A stretch of DNA of 64,000 nt from Biomphalaria glabrata (GCF_947242115.1 NC_074721.1:62001-126000); one strand, 5' to 3'; positions 10,375 through 21,660 are shown, numbered from the stretch's first letter. Numbers and translations: made by a program. The notes: a model not told the origin generated them from the letters alone.

Positions 10375-10762
10375 TAATTAGCTAATTGGGTATTTTTTAA
10401 AAATTGATTCTTGTGTTGTCAGGTAAAAGAAAAAAAAGTGCGAAATTTCAGCTTGATCCGATATTGGGTATAGGAGAAAACGCGCGTAAAAAAAACTGTT
10501 TACCACACAGACAGACAGAGTGATTTTGTAAATACAGGGAAAGACACAAATATGAAGGGTAGAATAAATTTCTACAGGTACTCGTTCTTCTCCGGAGCCA
10601 TTACAGAATTGCATGGGTTGCCTAAATCAGCCACAAAAACAACAATATCAGATTGTACGTGTCTATTTTGACATTTATAAGTAGATTAACCCATATGTAT
10701 GAGTAGGATATAATTATCTTCAGTTTTGAAGTAAGGTCTATATCTATATTTTTATCCAGTAC
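10375..10762 (+). mobile_element. Composite LINE-type repeat with CAGACAGACAGAGTGA motif
   Basis: The first part (10375-10540), with TTGATTCTTGTGTTGTCAGG and ACAGACAGACAGAGTG, also occurs at 40105-40275. The second part reads RYSFFSGAITELHGLP near 10575-10625, a diverged version of the LINE C-terminus seen at 3455. A 3' UTR with ATAATTATCTTCAGTTTTGA follows. So this is an older, diverged LINE 3' end including sequence 5' of the usual truncation point. Confidence 0.6.
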
Positions 10763-10767
10763 AGTAG

Positions 10768-11015
10768 TAGTTCCCCTTTAAAACCATGCGGTCTATAAGC
10801 CAGGTGATGTAAAGATCATCTTTTTCTCTAGCTGACAGTTAACGAGGGTGTTTTGTGGCCAGCACAACATACAACCGCCTTTTTCTCTCCAAAACTAATG
10901 CCAGCTACCCATTAAAGTTGGGTGGACTCAGAGGCGCCCTAAAGACGAGGAAATTAAAAAAAATCCCAGTCTTCACTAGGATTGGAACCTAGCGATTTAC
11001 AACTCAGCCACCATA
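10768..11015 (-). repeat. tRNA-derived SINE (family 1)
   Basis: Minus-strand copy with the full family 1 tail (plus strand CCCCTTTAAAACCATGCGG...GATGTAAAGATCATC), body and a degraded head; the B-box is mutated to GATTGGAACCTAG on the plus strand. Confidence 0.8.
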
Positions 11016-11144
11016 GTCTCCATAGTGCAGTACAATGTTTCAGTTGTAGAGTTGTCGTTCTTATTTCCCATTATCCCCACTCGCCAGTCGCCACACAGCA
11101 ACCCAATGAAGAAACAAACTCATTTTTGCAGCAACTGACAGCAA

Positions 11145-11206
11145 CTAACCAGCGGCGGACTGGCATTCGGGCCATTGCCCTGTGGGCTGGTACCCAAATT
11201 CATCAG
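11145..11206 (+). mobile_element. DNA-transposon end (GGCGGACTGGC type)
   Basis: GCGGCGGACTGGCATTCGGG followed by GCCCTGTGGGC resembles the end at 15784 (CAGGGGCGGACTGGC, GGGCATTCGGGC, GCCCGGTGGGCC). Such ends are seen in hAT-like non-autonomous elements. Only one end present. Confidence 0.5.
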
Positions 11207-11227
11207 GCGACAGACGAATGAAAGATG

Positions 11228-11962
11228 AGTAATAAAAAACATCTATAAGGTAAAGAAGCTTTCAAGACAAGAATAGAGACTGAAGACAAGATTAGAGAGT
11301 AAAGACAAGCTTAGTGATTAAAAACAATACTTGGGAATGAAGACAAGAATAGAGAGTAAAGACAATACTAGAGATTGAAGACAATACTAGAGATTGAAGA
11401 CAATACTAGAGATTGAAGAAAATACTAGAGATTGAAGACAATACTAGAGATTGAAGACAATACTAGAGATTGAAGACAATACTAGAGATTGAAGACAATA
11501 CTAGAGATTGAAGACAATACTAGAGATTGAAGACAATACTAGAGATGGAAGAAAAGACTAGGGATTGAAGAAAAGACTAGGGATTAAAAAAAAAGACTAG
11601 CGATTGAAGAAAATACTCGGGAAAAAAGAAAAGACTAGGGATTGAAGAAAAGACTAGGGATTGAAGAAAATACTAGAAATTGAAGAAAAGACTAGATATT
11701 GAAGAAAAGACTAGAGATTGAAGACAAGACTAGAGACTGAAGACAAGACTAGAGATTGAAGAAAAGACGGGATTGAAGACAAGACTAGAGATTGAAGAAA
11801 AGACTAGAGATTGAAGGAAAGACTATAGATTGAAGAATATACGACAGGTTGAAAAAAAGACTGGAGATTGAAAACAAGACTAGAGATTGAAGACTACAGA
11901 TTAAAGATGTATTACTTTGTAGATGAGTAGAGATTGAAGACAAGACTAGAGCGTGAATGTGT
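11228..11962. repeat. 19-bp satellite, about 37 units
   Basis: Tandem unit GAAGACAATACTAGAGATT, most homogeneous at 11370-11540, becoming degenerate on both sides (GAAAAGACTAGGGATT and similar). No coding sense. Confidence 0.93.
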
Positions 11963-12248
11963 TTCACTAACGAAAAAGTTTAAATAATATGAATAAATTG
12001 AAAACCTCCTTACGTAACTAATTCGAGACCCACAGACTTATGTTCATTGAGTTTTTTTCACTTCTGAAATACCACAACAAGACAACCGAAGTAAGATTGA
12101 CTGAGACAGTTCTCGGGATTAGTATAATCATACAATTTAGTATATCCAACTTTGTCCTGTGACTACGAGTATTGATTTTAGAGGTAACTGCAAATATCAT
12201 TTAAGCATTTACAAACATATGGTGGATCACCTTGATTTGATGTAAATT

Positions 12249-12254
12249 TGAGAG

Positions 12255-12297
<43 letters not shown>
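12249..12297. repeat. GA dinucleotide repeat
   Basis: About 24 GA units, followed by a degraded purine stretch. Confidence 0.9.
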
Positions 12298-12298
<1 letters not shown>

Positions 12299-12309
12299 CA
12301 AAGAGGGAG

Positions 12310-12850
12310 AAAGAGAGAATCTATGGATCTAAGGGAGCCTCTGAGTCCAACCATCTCTAAAGACTCTAATAGGTACCGTTTGATTGTCAAAAGAGTTGAG
12401 CTGAAGGCTCTTCGAGCTCTAGGCGTGTAAGCCTGCTTGAACAACCGTTCTGTGTGGAAGAGGTCCAAGTCAATGCCTATGTAAGACATTGCTATTTCCG
12501 ACGTATCTGGCACTCCGGGCGCATGGACTAGAATACATGGTCGAAAGCCGAGCACACCTGCAACCTCGCCATTTTCCTATGTTGTTCCAAGCTAACCGTG
12601 CAGGACTCGCCATTAATATAACGGTCCGTTGAGGAACGGCGCATGGATTATCGATAGGGACGTGGAAGCTCTCTTTCAACTCCGCACCGTGCAATGGGAA
12701 AGCTCTCGCATTCCCTTGGACACTCCCACAGGAGTTTTGTTTTTCTATTCACTTAGCCTAATCACTTCCTCAAATGATCGTTTCCACCAGAGTGCCACGT
12801 TGCGGCAGAATAGCGTGCCCGGGCTGATGGGTACCCGATATTCCATAAGG
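12310..12850 (+). repeat. Unclassified 0.5-kb interspersed repeat, copy 1
   Basis: Shares ordered blocks with 20100-20590: CCGTTTGAT, GAGGCTCTTCGAGCTC-type, AATGCCTATGTAA, GCATTGCTATTTC-type, CGCCATTTTCC, AACGGTCC.TTGAGGAAC, GCGCATGGAT, CACGGGAGT-type, GAGGCAGAA-type and AGCGT-CC. It is GC-richer than its surroundings. No long frame, inverted termini or tRNA boxes are seen, so its class is open (LTR-like, SINE-like or MITE). Confidence 0.7.
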
Positions 12851-12899
12851 ATAGGTAAAGGCATTTGGTCGTTGTATCTTACCAAACGTTGATGGGTAT

Positions 12900-13327
12900 A
12901 TGCTACGGTAGTCCATATCTATAATTTAAAAAAAATAAACAAATAATACAGTTTTTACTTATTACTGCTCGAAACTTGCGTAATAAAATATTGTTGTAAC
13001 CCTATTCACGACGCAAAAGGGTTAACTGTGTGTGATCGGCTGACATATGTGACACAGGCCAGTAATACAGTTTAGCGTGCTATATTGAAAGCCATGGGAC
13101 AGTACTGGCATGAACTTGACACGCCAATAGTGCCCGTGTTATGGTCATCTGATCATAAGCCTGCGCAGACCAGAGACACAGTGTGTAAGAAAGCGGCAGT
13201 TCAAGACCGGAGAGCATTGAGACCGGGACTGTTAGTCATGAAGTCGGTCCTGGTGCAGTCCTCCAGTGAAACGTACGAGTCCAGGAAGAGACAGTAGAGT
13301 TATGAGTTTAGTACAGTGATATACAGT
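12900..13327. other. Spacer, no gene seen
   Basis: Mixed composition. A short open frame at 13085-13297 has no recognisable domain or splice context. Nothing supported. Confidence 0.3.
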
Positions 13328-13558
13328 CTATCTTATCTTATACAGACGTTCCTTCAAAAAAGAAGATGATTACGTCCTACGCGTCATGCATTTAGTCATG
13401 CATATTAACCAATGACTTAAATTCTGCCAAGTCACTGGTTTTCCTGGCTAGCTCAGGCAACCCATTCCATGCTCTAATAGCACTAGGGAAGAAGGAGTAT
13501 TTGTACAAATTTGTCCTAGCATATGGGATGAGGAATGTGCCTTTATCTTTGTGTCTAC
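13328..13558 (-). mobile_element. 5'-truncated LINE 3' end (SFFPSAIRAWNGLP family)
   Basis: Minus-strand copy nearly identical to 3400-3640, including the AAATTTGTACAAATACTCC start of the visible coding part, the C-terminal frame, the CATGACGCGTAGGACGTAAT 3' UTR, and the AAGATAAGAT tail at its left edge. Confidence 0.85.
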
Positions 13559-14224
13559 CAACGTTGTAGCCGTTGATTGTTTTGCCAATTGTGTCGTATT
13601 GGCTGTTTTATTTGACCATTATTAAAGTACCAGATTATTTGGAGCCTTGTTGTCAAGTTCTTGATGTGTTGATGTGCTGTGTGTGTTTAGCAGTGTTTAC
13701 AGAAGACTGATTAGGAGAGAGAGGATCGTTACAATATGTATATATTGATTGTATACATCACATCTAATTCACTATAAAGACTTTGAATAAAAAAAAAAGA
13801 TTTTCCCTTCTATTCTAAATATTTTGACATCTTAACAGTAGAATGTGGAACTCTGTTAAGAAATTAGTTTTATTTAATAAATTAAACTATCAATTGTCTC
13901 CCCTTGACTTAAAATGACACTCAGATAGACTCCCTTTAACATCTCTATACATCTCTATGCAAAATATGAATTCGATAAATATTGGTTCTGTGGTATGTAT
14001 GTGCGTGATTTAGAATAGGAAAAATCTCTATAATAATGATTAGATTAGCGCATGAGATTTTAACTATGTTTTTTTAATGCCTCTATTCAGGTTACAACTT
14101 TATGGAACCTGGAAATTGGAGTGTGGGCGGAGGGTGGAAGATGGAGCCTGGACGCGGATCTCAAACAAACGGCTCAAACCATTTTCCTAAAAATTTAACA
14201 GTTGATGTATATCGCTGAGAAAAG
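13559..14224. other. Spacer, no gene seen
   Basis: AT-rich; no supported exon or repeat. Confidence 0.3.
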
Positions 14225-14512
14225 AATTACTAGCTCGTTGGCCACACTAATGGATGGATTGGTCACAGCCTTAGAACAGATACCAACACAAGCGCTAGAC
14301 AGACCTTAGAGTGAACCCCCCAGGGCATTAGACGCAGTGGAAGACCAAACAAGAAAGTGGCGACGTGGTGTACTAGATAAAGCCGAGGAGACAGGAAATA
14401 GCCATTGAAAACATTAGCAAGAGACCGTGGAGAGGGGCGTGTATTTACTGAGGCCGTATGTTCCATGAAGAGCGCAAAGGAAAGTTGATGATGATAGCCA
14501 CACGGGGGGAAA
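14225..14512 (+). mobile_element. LINE C-terminal fragment (GHSLR / TPQGIRRSGRP)
   Basis: Plus-strand pieces read GWIGHSLRTDTNT, then TPQGIRRSGRPNKK, then a degraded GVLDKAEETGNSH-like part. This W-GH-R ... QG-R--GRP--TW pattern is the usual C-terminal tail of endonuclease-RT LINE proteins. It is interrupted by stops. Only about 0.28 kb remains, with no RT. Confidence 0.7.
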
Positions 14513-15780
14513 CTCTTGTTTGACTCTTATCATTTTTCAAGTTAAAAAAAATAAATGTAGAGCCGTTAGAGCCATTTTGAGATCCGAGTCCAGGTTCCAT
14601 GAAGTTCTTACTGGAATAGAGGACTGGTATAAAAACAACGTATTTTACATTTTATTCTAGTTTAAATTTTTCCTGTTTTTTTATTTTGTGCGCAATTTGA
14701 TAAGCTGTAAAACAGAGGCATACTCATGGTCTCATGCATGGACTAAAGCACCTTCTCTGTCTCTGACTTGTTTAGTCCTAGAAAGCTAATATACTCTACA
14801 TTTGTGATCGTCACATCAGAGTTAACAATAAATTCACACTTTAAGCCCATGGAAACTCATCTACACCTAAAATAAAACAAATTTGATCTGATTAAAAAAG
14901 CTCCAAACAAGAGGGATTTTCGGTTGCAACTACTACATAAATGAAAATCTGAAGTCGGGAGAGATAACGACGCTGATCCTCTCTCCCTTGGAAGTCCCTT
15001 AAAGGAACGGTATATAATGCTCTCCTTCATTCCATTTGGAACCCCAATGGCGGTTCTGCCTCACATTCCTATTGGCCCATTCGTCTGCCTTAACACCAGA
15101 GCGACACGTTGAGGCTGAGAATAGTTTCCCACGGAATCCATGTGGGCCCATCCTTTGTCTCTTTCAAAACGGACGTATCAGTAAAAATGTTTGCTTCCAA
15201 AAGGGACGTATCAGAAACCTCATTAGTGCTAAGATTACTCCCTTAGAGCACGTGAACGGAAGCGGGAAGTGAGTTTCAAGGTCGCCTTGTGCCCGTACAA
15301 AGATAGAATGAATTATTGTCGCACATTAATCAGTTCTCTCTCTCTCTCCCCCCCCCTCTCTCTCTCACTCTCTCATCCCTCTCCCAATTGCCCTTTATGC
15401 ATAACGCGACATGTTTTAAGAATGTGGATGACTGTTTCTTCATCTTCCATGCAGTGGCGGCACCGTGTTTCGTAGTTTTCTCGGAGCCATCTGAAGTAGA
15501 CACCAATTTGACAGTGGCCGACTCGGAACTGGACTATGGAGGTACATTCTACCCTGTTATGTTATGATTAAACTTTAATAACATTTATTTTTGTTTGTAA
15601 TCAGAAAATGTTGCATTTGGTCTAGAAGTATTGGAGAATGCATGCTCTTTTCATATAACACACGTTTTACTTTGTAAAACCAAAAATTAATTTAATTCAA
15701 TGGGGTCAAATCAACGATTTAGGAGAGAGAGAGAGAGAGGGGGGGGGGGGATGAGTTAAAACGCTGGTAGTGTAATGCCT
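14513..15780. other. Spacer with CT and GA repeats
   Basis: A CT repeat lies at 15337-15372 and a GA repeat followed by oligo-G at 15724-15750. A short region near 15060-15140 weakly resembles the 0.5-kb repeat (GGCGGTTCTGCCTCA). No gene recognised. Confidence 0.35.
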
Positions 15781-15783
15781 TGC

Positions 15784-15872
15784 AGGGGCGGACTGGCTAT
15801 ATGGGCATTCGGGCAAATGCCCGGTGGGCCGGAACCCAATTGGGCCGGTAGGGGCAGTGAAAGGGAAGCATG
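15784..15872 (+). mobile_element. hAT-like transposon end fragment
   Basis: Begins CAGGGGCGGACTGGC and continues with an inverted GGGCATTCGGGCAAATGCCC hairpin and GGTGGGCCGG. Matches the fragment at 11145. The opposite terminus is not identified. Confidence 0.55.
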
Positions 15873-15934
15873 AATGCCACCAAGACTCACATTAAATTGT
15901 AAAAAGATTATACGCGCTCTTTGCAAGATGGCTG

Positions 15935-16118
15935 CTCTCTGTTTACAAATACTCCTTCTTCCCTAGTGCTATTAGAGCATTGAATGGGTTGCCTGAGCTA
16001 GCCAGGAAAACCAGTTAGCCTACTTGGCAGAATTTAAGTCATTTGTTAATATGCGTAATCATCTTCTTTTTTTGAAGTAACGCCTGTATTATATAAGATA
16101 AGATAAGATATAATATTC
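15935..16118 (+). mobile_element. 5'-truncated LINE 3' end (SFFPSAIRAWNGLP family)
   Basis: Reads TNTPSSLVLLEH/YSFFPSAIRALNGLP in its frames. Compared with the 3.4-kb copy it has a small insertion in ACCAGTTAGCC and a deletion in the 3' UTR. Ends with the ATAAGATAAGATAAGATA tail. Confidence 0.8.
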
Positions 16119-16599
16119 TTTTTGCTTTCATCCCGCTTATCTAAATGGTGGCTGGCCCTAATCACAAAGTGCGTTAACATCAACTTAAGCTTGATCTTAA
16201 ATGATTCCGTCAGTTGTGTTCAAAAAGTTGCTGCTGTCTATGGCTTGGTAAAAAATGCGTAGGTGTTTTATGCTCACAGCATAGCAAGATGGGGGCGTCT
16301 TAAATCTACTATGGAGAGCAAAGTCTCTAGTACACTTGGAAAAGTTTTGTCCTACAATGTGGTCCATCAAGAAAAGATGCTCTAACAAAAATGAGATTCA
16401 GTTAATTTGATGTGCTCAAGATGCTATACTCCCCAAAGGAAAAAGAAGGTCATGAAGCTACAATTAGTGAGTGAAATTAGAAACATCCAACACAGTATTT
16501 GTCAGATAATCAAACTTAGCATGATTTTGAGGAGATGTATAATTCGATCTCCCTCATTTAGAATGTTGGGGGCCGGATTGCATAAAGATGGAATTATCT

Positions 16600-16653
16600 G
16601 TTTTTATGGCCTATTATATAACAAGCACAACGACCAACCGCCTTTACTTTTTA
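16600..16653 (-). repeat. SINE family 1 fragment
   Basis: AGCACAACGACCAACCGCC followed by TTTACTTTTT is the diagnostic tail region of family 1 on the plus strand. The rest of the element is missing. Confidence 0.6.
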
Positions 16654-17484
16654 AAAAGTCAGTATGATTTCAAGTAGAGTTATGTAAATACAGGGTGTTT
16701 TAAAAATAAGTTCAGAATCTCAGTTTTCACCGGATTGTGGACCCATCCAAGGGGAGATCAGGCAGTTTACCTGATGCATTGCTTATCAGTAGTGTTCCAT
16801 TCTAATGAAATTCGTCGAATTTCGGAAGCATTTAGTAGTTTTACATTATTTAAATCCTTAAAATTTCTCCCTTAACATTTTCTATTTCCCTCAATAGTAA
16901 TATCTGTACTGTAAACCAACGAAAAAGCATTTATTGAAAATGTTTTAATTCTTGTGTTGTATTTAAAATACTTTTTAGCGCGCTAAAATGGACGGAATGT
17001 TAACGCGACATTAAAAGTTTAAAAGTGACGTAATTTTAATAGCAAAGTCTAGATAATTATAGATTTAGTAACATACAAGACAGACTAGAACCGAGCCTGG
17101 ATGTAATCAGCACCACAGACCTACATATATATTATATCTAGACTAGACATGGAGATCTCTTTTAACACTACAAATAATGCGAATTTTTTTTTTTTTTAAA
17201 CCCGAGTTGATGTGTGTTTTATATAGGTTGCACCACTCGGTGTTTAGGAGTAACATCCCTTGTAACAGTTGTTGTCAACCAAGATCATGGATGGCATACC
17301 AGCTGATTTTGGTGTGTTTAGCTTTAGGCACTTTAGCTTATAAAATCTTAGATCTAGAATCTATCATTTGGTTTTCACGCGCTGTCTCACGAAGATTTAA
17401 AATAATTATTAGATCTAGAACTTGTTGATGCAAATGAAGCAGCGTTCCTTTCAATGTTATTTCTAGACTCCAAACTTAAAGTAG
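16654..17484. other. AT-rich spacer
   Basis: No gene supported. Several AGATCTAGA-like motifs occur from 17045 onwards. Confidence 0.3.
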
Positions 17485-17488
17485 TTAA

Positions 17489-18783
17489 AGGGTAACTCCG
17501 ATGGTTTTGACAATTTTTGATATAATATGTGTTTTGATTTATAGATAATGAATATATTATTCTTTTTTTTTTTATTTGCAAGAATAACTTAGTAATTGAT
17601 GTTTTTGTGACATAATTTTTCTGCGCATCCAAAACAGTCAGATTTTCACTGAATTTCTGTGTGACGTCACGACGGTGCACTCAAATCCTATTGATACTCA
17701 TTGATAGGGAGGCGAAAAAGAAATTATCTTTGATAAAAAAAATTTTTCGTTATTACATCATTAAAATACTTTAAAAGAAATTTCTAATGGTGTATAAATT
17801 ATGACTGTATGTTTGACCGTAAGAAAATTATGATTTTTTTGTGCTGTTTCGACCTAACATTGGTTGACATGGAAAAAGTGATGAGAGAGCTTGACGCTGG
17901 CTCAGCCGGCGAGACACACCCCCAAGGTCAAAAGTTCAAAAGTTGAAATTGAGTTTCGTAGACGATAGATCTACTTATTAAATAAGAAATTTAATAGTAG
18001 ATCTAGTATTCGTAGTAAATTTCTAGCTCACAAATCTGATTTCATTTATATTTATGAACTTCAGTTGTTTAAAATGTCTCAGTAGTATCATTAATTGAAT
18101 TCTTTGGCCTGGAAATCCAATGTATTGTTGGTACTGCACCTGGTATTAACTTCAATTTTTTTTAAAATCCCATTTCCACAGCAGTGAAGTTGCTGAAACA
18201 GCTTCTCTCAAAATGGTTTGAGCATAAACAGGAATTAGCTAATTCTTTGTAAAATATTTGCTCTTCAGGTGAATAAATTTTCCCCATTTTCCCTTTAAAA
18301 CTTCATCTCTTGGAAACAAATGCAAAGAGACACTAATTTCTGTATCAGCATACTTGCTGATTTTATCTTTGTGATTGGAACTACTGCAACAAGCTGAAGA
18401 ACAATATTTAATTTTCTTCAAGTAGAAATAGAGGTTTATAAACAATGACCGATTATAAATCAACGTGGAGACTAGATCTAGCTGTGAAGCGTAACAATAA
18501 ATGCGATCCGATAGGTCTAGATCTAGACTAGAGAGTTTATCGGTTATATAGGTCTAGATCTATATTTAGCCAGCACCTTCGTGACGTCACGTTTTTAAAA
18601 ACTAAAAACATCTCGCAGAACCCCGTTTTTTTGGGGGCGTGGAGAATTTTCTGTCTAATTTATTAAATATAAAATTTTCCGAGCATTTAAATAAAAAATG
18701 ATATAATGTTTACTATTACAACTTTTTACGCAGAATTTAAATATGTCAATAACTAAAATTTGAAAAACTATCGGAGTTTCCCT
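17489..18783. mobile_element. 1.3-kb non-autonomous transposon, TTAA target, Kolobok/T2-like
   Basis: Left end TTAA|AGGGTAACTCCGATGG and right end CTATCGGAGTTTCCCT|TTAA are inverted complements over about 30 bp with a few mismatches, and both are flanked by TTAA (17485-17488 and 18784-18787). TTAA duplication plus AGGG termini fits the Kolobok/T2 MITE type, whose known terminal consensus is TTAAAGGRR. piggyBac also uses TTAA but normally has CCC-type ends. The interior is AT-rich and non-coding. An internal 190-bp block recurs inverted at 19010-19205. Confidence 0.8.
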
Positions 18784-19009
18784 TTAAACTTATTATTGTT
18801 TTTGTTTAGACAGTTTAGTTCTAATTCATTGACATTGAGTCACATTCGTGACATTGGCATTGGTCTTCAGTAGACAGTCATAAGACATAGATCTAGTATA
18901 TATTCACATCTGATCATATCTAGATATAGAAAACAAGACTAGATTCTAATGCAGATTTACATAAATTTGTGGTATCTGACAATTCAGACATGCTCTCATG
19001 ATGACTCAT

Positions 19010-19205
19010 CTCTCTTGTTCCATGTCAACTGATGTTAGGTCAAAACCCCACAAAAAAAAAAAATCATAACTTTCTGTTAAACTTACAGTCATAATTTATA
19101 CACCATTGGAAAGTTCTGTTAAAGTATTTTAAATGTACTAACGAAAAATTGTTTTTTTCAAAGATAATTTTTTTATTTCTCATCCCTACTATTAGTGTCA
19201 CTCTA
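19010..19205 (-). mobile_element. Inverted partial copy of the 17.5-kb transposon interior
   Basis: The reverse complement matches 17695-17890, sharing AATGGTGTATAAATTATGAC, TTTCGTTA.TACAT, AAAATACTTTAA and GACCTAACAT..GTTGACATGG, with about 20-25% mismatch. No terminal inverted repeat is attached. Confidence 0.75.
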
Positions 19206-20099
19206 TCAGAAGCTTCTTTTATGTCATACCATACATCCTAATGCTCCCCTCCCCAAGCCATGAATTTTAGTATCCCATGCCTCCACATGCAACAAAAATC
19301 TAAAGCCCTACAATGGACTACATACATTTCATTTTGTTTTTAATAATTAGTTATGAGTCAGTGGTATATGGTATATATATAATACAATTTAAAATTATTG
19401 GTCCTGACCACTAATGCATTCACTCATTAAATCAATAATTCCTACACTTGCAGTGGATGATAAAATACAAATATTTAACTTTTTAAATGAAGCCTTAGAC
19501 AACTAAGCTATTGTCTAGATTGAAACTGCAGCGGTTAAATTTACCATAAAAATTTTATTTGCAATTTCTACAAGCTTATCTATATTTGAGAGCCAGCATA
19601 ATTAAACTTTTTTTTGTTTTGTTTTTTTAATCTGTATGAAAGCATGTGTGTGTAAAAAAAAACTTTTTTATGACTAGATGTAGATCTTCAAGTAGGCCTT
19701 TATTCTAAAGCAAAAATTTAAAGTTCTAAAAATTGTCACAGTGAATATAAGGGCGTGTTAAAAGTGTAAAGGTGTATGTGTTTGGTGGGTGGGGGGTATA
19801 ACATGGTTTGTAAAGATGGGTTATTCTAAATAAGGTGCCTCTCTAGATCCTGATCTATGACAAAATAAAAATCAATAAGTAAAGAGTTGACTACATTGCA
19901 AATAAAGAAATGATTGTAGTACTGGTTGTTCCACTGAATATACAAGGGCCAAAAAGTGTGTATTGTTTTTGGCGAGAGGGTGTCTTTTTAAAAATATTAT
20001 ATGTGGGTTTGGGGGCATTATAATGTAGATAGATAAGACTACTACTGATGAACCTAAGAAGAGTTTGTGCATACTCCTTAATATGGGTTTTCAGGCCAT
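19206..20099. other. AT-rich spacer
   Basis: No supported gene or repeat beyond simple T- and A-runs. Confidence 0.3.
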
Positions 20100-20592
20100 T
20101 TGATTGAATGATGAAAGAGACCGTTTGATCGTCTTATGGGCTGAGCCGGAGGCTCTTCGAGCTCAAAGTTTAAAAAAATACCTGTTTGGACGCCAAACAG
20201 TAAAAAAAACTAAAACCTGTGGGAACACAGTTCTGTTTGAGAGAGACCCGAGTTAATGCCTATGTAAAGCATTGCTATTTCTGATGCTTGGCTGCACATG
20301 GCTGAAGGCCGAGGACACAGGGAGCCTCCGCCATTTTCCTTCATTATACCTAGCTAACCGTGGTGGACACTCCATTTATGTAACGGTCCCTTGAGGAACA
20401 GCGCATGGATGTGTGACAGGTTTATGGGGACTCTTTTGCCACCCCACCCATGCAATGGGTGGACTCTTGTCTACCCGTGGGTATCCCCACGGGAGTTATG
20501 TTTCGCCATTCATTTAGCCTAGCTACCCCCTCAAGTAGCCGTTTCCACCCGGGTGCCATGGTGAGGCAGAACAGCGTACCTGGGATGAAAGA
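20100..20592 (+). repeat. Unclassified 0.5-kb interspersed repeat, copy 2
   Basis: Second copy of the repeat at 12310-12850, with the same block order. It carries an A-rich insertion (20166-20222) absent from copy 1. Divergence looks substantial, perhaps 20-25%, so both are old. Confidence 0.7.
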
Positions 20593-21158
20593 GACAAAAA
20601 AGAAAGGTGGCTTATAAATCTGAGGGCTAGAAAATTGTCGTGGGGTAGCATTGTTATGCGGGCTTTTTCATTGATGGATTCAAAAGTGTTGAAGGGGATA
20701 TACACATATAGCAACTATTTTAACAGTAGCTCAGCATGGGTATCAGGTATAGCTATGTTTTTTTAGAATTCGAGGACGGCTGTTTCATAAGAATATCTAC
20801 AATGGCCAAACTGATAGGCCTAACAAGTGTTTGTGTTTTTGTTTGTAAAAAATAATAGTAGTTAAGTAGGGAATAAATTTTTTTTTAATTTTTTTTTATT
20901 TTTTATTTTTTTTTATTGTAATAGGGACAAAATGAGCAGGCCAAATCTACACTTATCTTGTAGCTAGTTAAGCACCACTAGTGATCTGCTGAGTAGTTCT
21001 ATTCATTTCTTTTATATTCCTGCCATCTCTCCTGCATTGTTAGCCACCCATTCTTGAAATTCTTTTGCATTGATCTACACACTATGTCTTGCTTTGTCAC
21101 AAGATTATAAGTAGTTATTTGCAGCAACTGAACTAGATACTTTTATGTTTGTTTTTAG
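20593..21158. other. Upstream region of decayed kinase gene
   Basis: Includes a T-rich run at 20879-20918. No further exon of the kinase recognised. Confidence 0.35.
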
Positions 21159-21258
21159 GTACATCTTATGGTGAAGAGTGGTTCAGGCAAGACCAGTATG
21201 TGGTCCATATTAATTGCTAATTGTATTGCAAGGGACACAAGAAGAATTGGTGTAACAA
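21159..21258 (+). pseudogene. DLK/LZK-like: DLK/LZK-like kinase pseudogene, exon before the kinase domain
   Basis: A 100-bp open segment between a TTTTTAG acceptor and a GTAAGT donor. It encodes 33 codons plus one base, with [20 protein letters not shown] in the middle. Joined across the splice, its phase matches the next exon exactly (the single A pairs with TT to give ATT, then SSSYDWEIPFE). In DLK/LZK proteins a PVWSIIGKA-like segment precedes the DWE-PFE start of the kinase domain, which [11 protein letters not shown] may represent. KSGSGKTS resembles a Walker A motif, but no other P-loop NTPase feature is present. Confidence 0.5.
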
Positions 21259-21453
21259 GTAAGTTCTACCTCGCACTCATGCACACTTAATACTAATGTA
21301 TTCATGGATTGCCAAAAGTAGATACCTAGGGTTAGGTTAGGCCAGAGGTAGTTAAAATTGTTCATATATCATGTTAAATCAATTGCCTGGTTGGCAACTA
21401 TTTCTTGGATAACTTAAAAAAATAAATCATTATTATTATTTTATTATTATTAT

Positions 21454-21660
21454 GGCTTTTATATAGCGCTACTTTCATGCTTATAGCATGCTCACAGCGC
21501 TTTTGGTCCAATCTCATTTGTGGACCAGTGGGGGGGAGGGGGTATCTAGGAGTTGGCGCTCAGTAAACACAACTCTGAGTCGGGTGTCGAACCTCGAGCC
21601 CCCTTCTAGGTAGCCAAGCCAAGTTCAAGCGCACTTGGCCTCTCGACCACACTTCCCACC
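21454..21660 (-). repeat. tRNA-derived SINE (family 3)
   Basis: Minus strand: GTGGTCGAGAGGCCAAGTGC (A-box-like) and GCTCGAGGTTCGACACCC (B-box), then a body ending in the plus-strand start TTTATATAGCGCTACTTTCA. The AT-rich TTATTA run at its left edge (21429-21453) is the likely tail. It sits in an intron of the kinase pseudogene. Confidence 0.75.

Noticed and set aside
12178-12555. 125-codon minus-strand frame with Ser/Leu run
   Set aside because: Lies over the GA repeat and the 0.5-kb interspersed repeat; no domain and not conserved as a frame in copy 2.
21159-21258. P-loop NTPase gene from KSGSGKTS
   Set aside because: No Walker B or other NTPase sequence; the exon joins in phase to a kinase exon.
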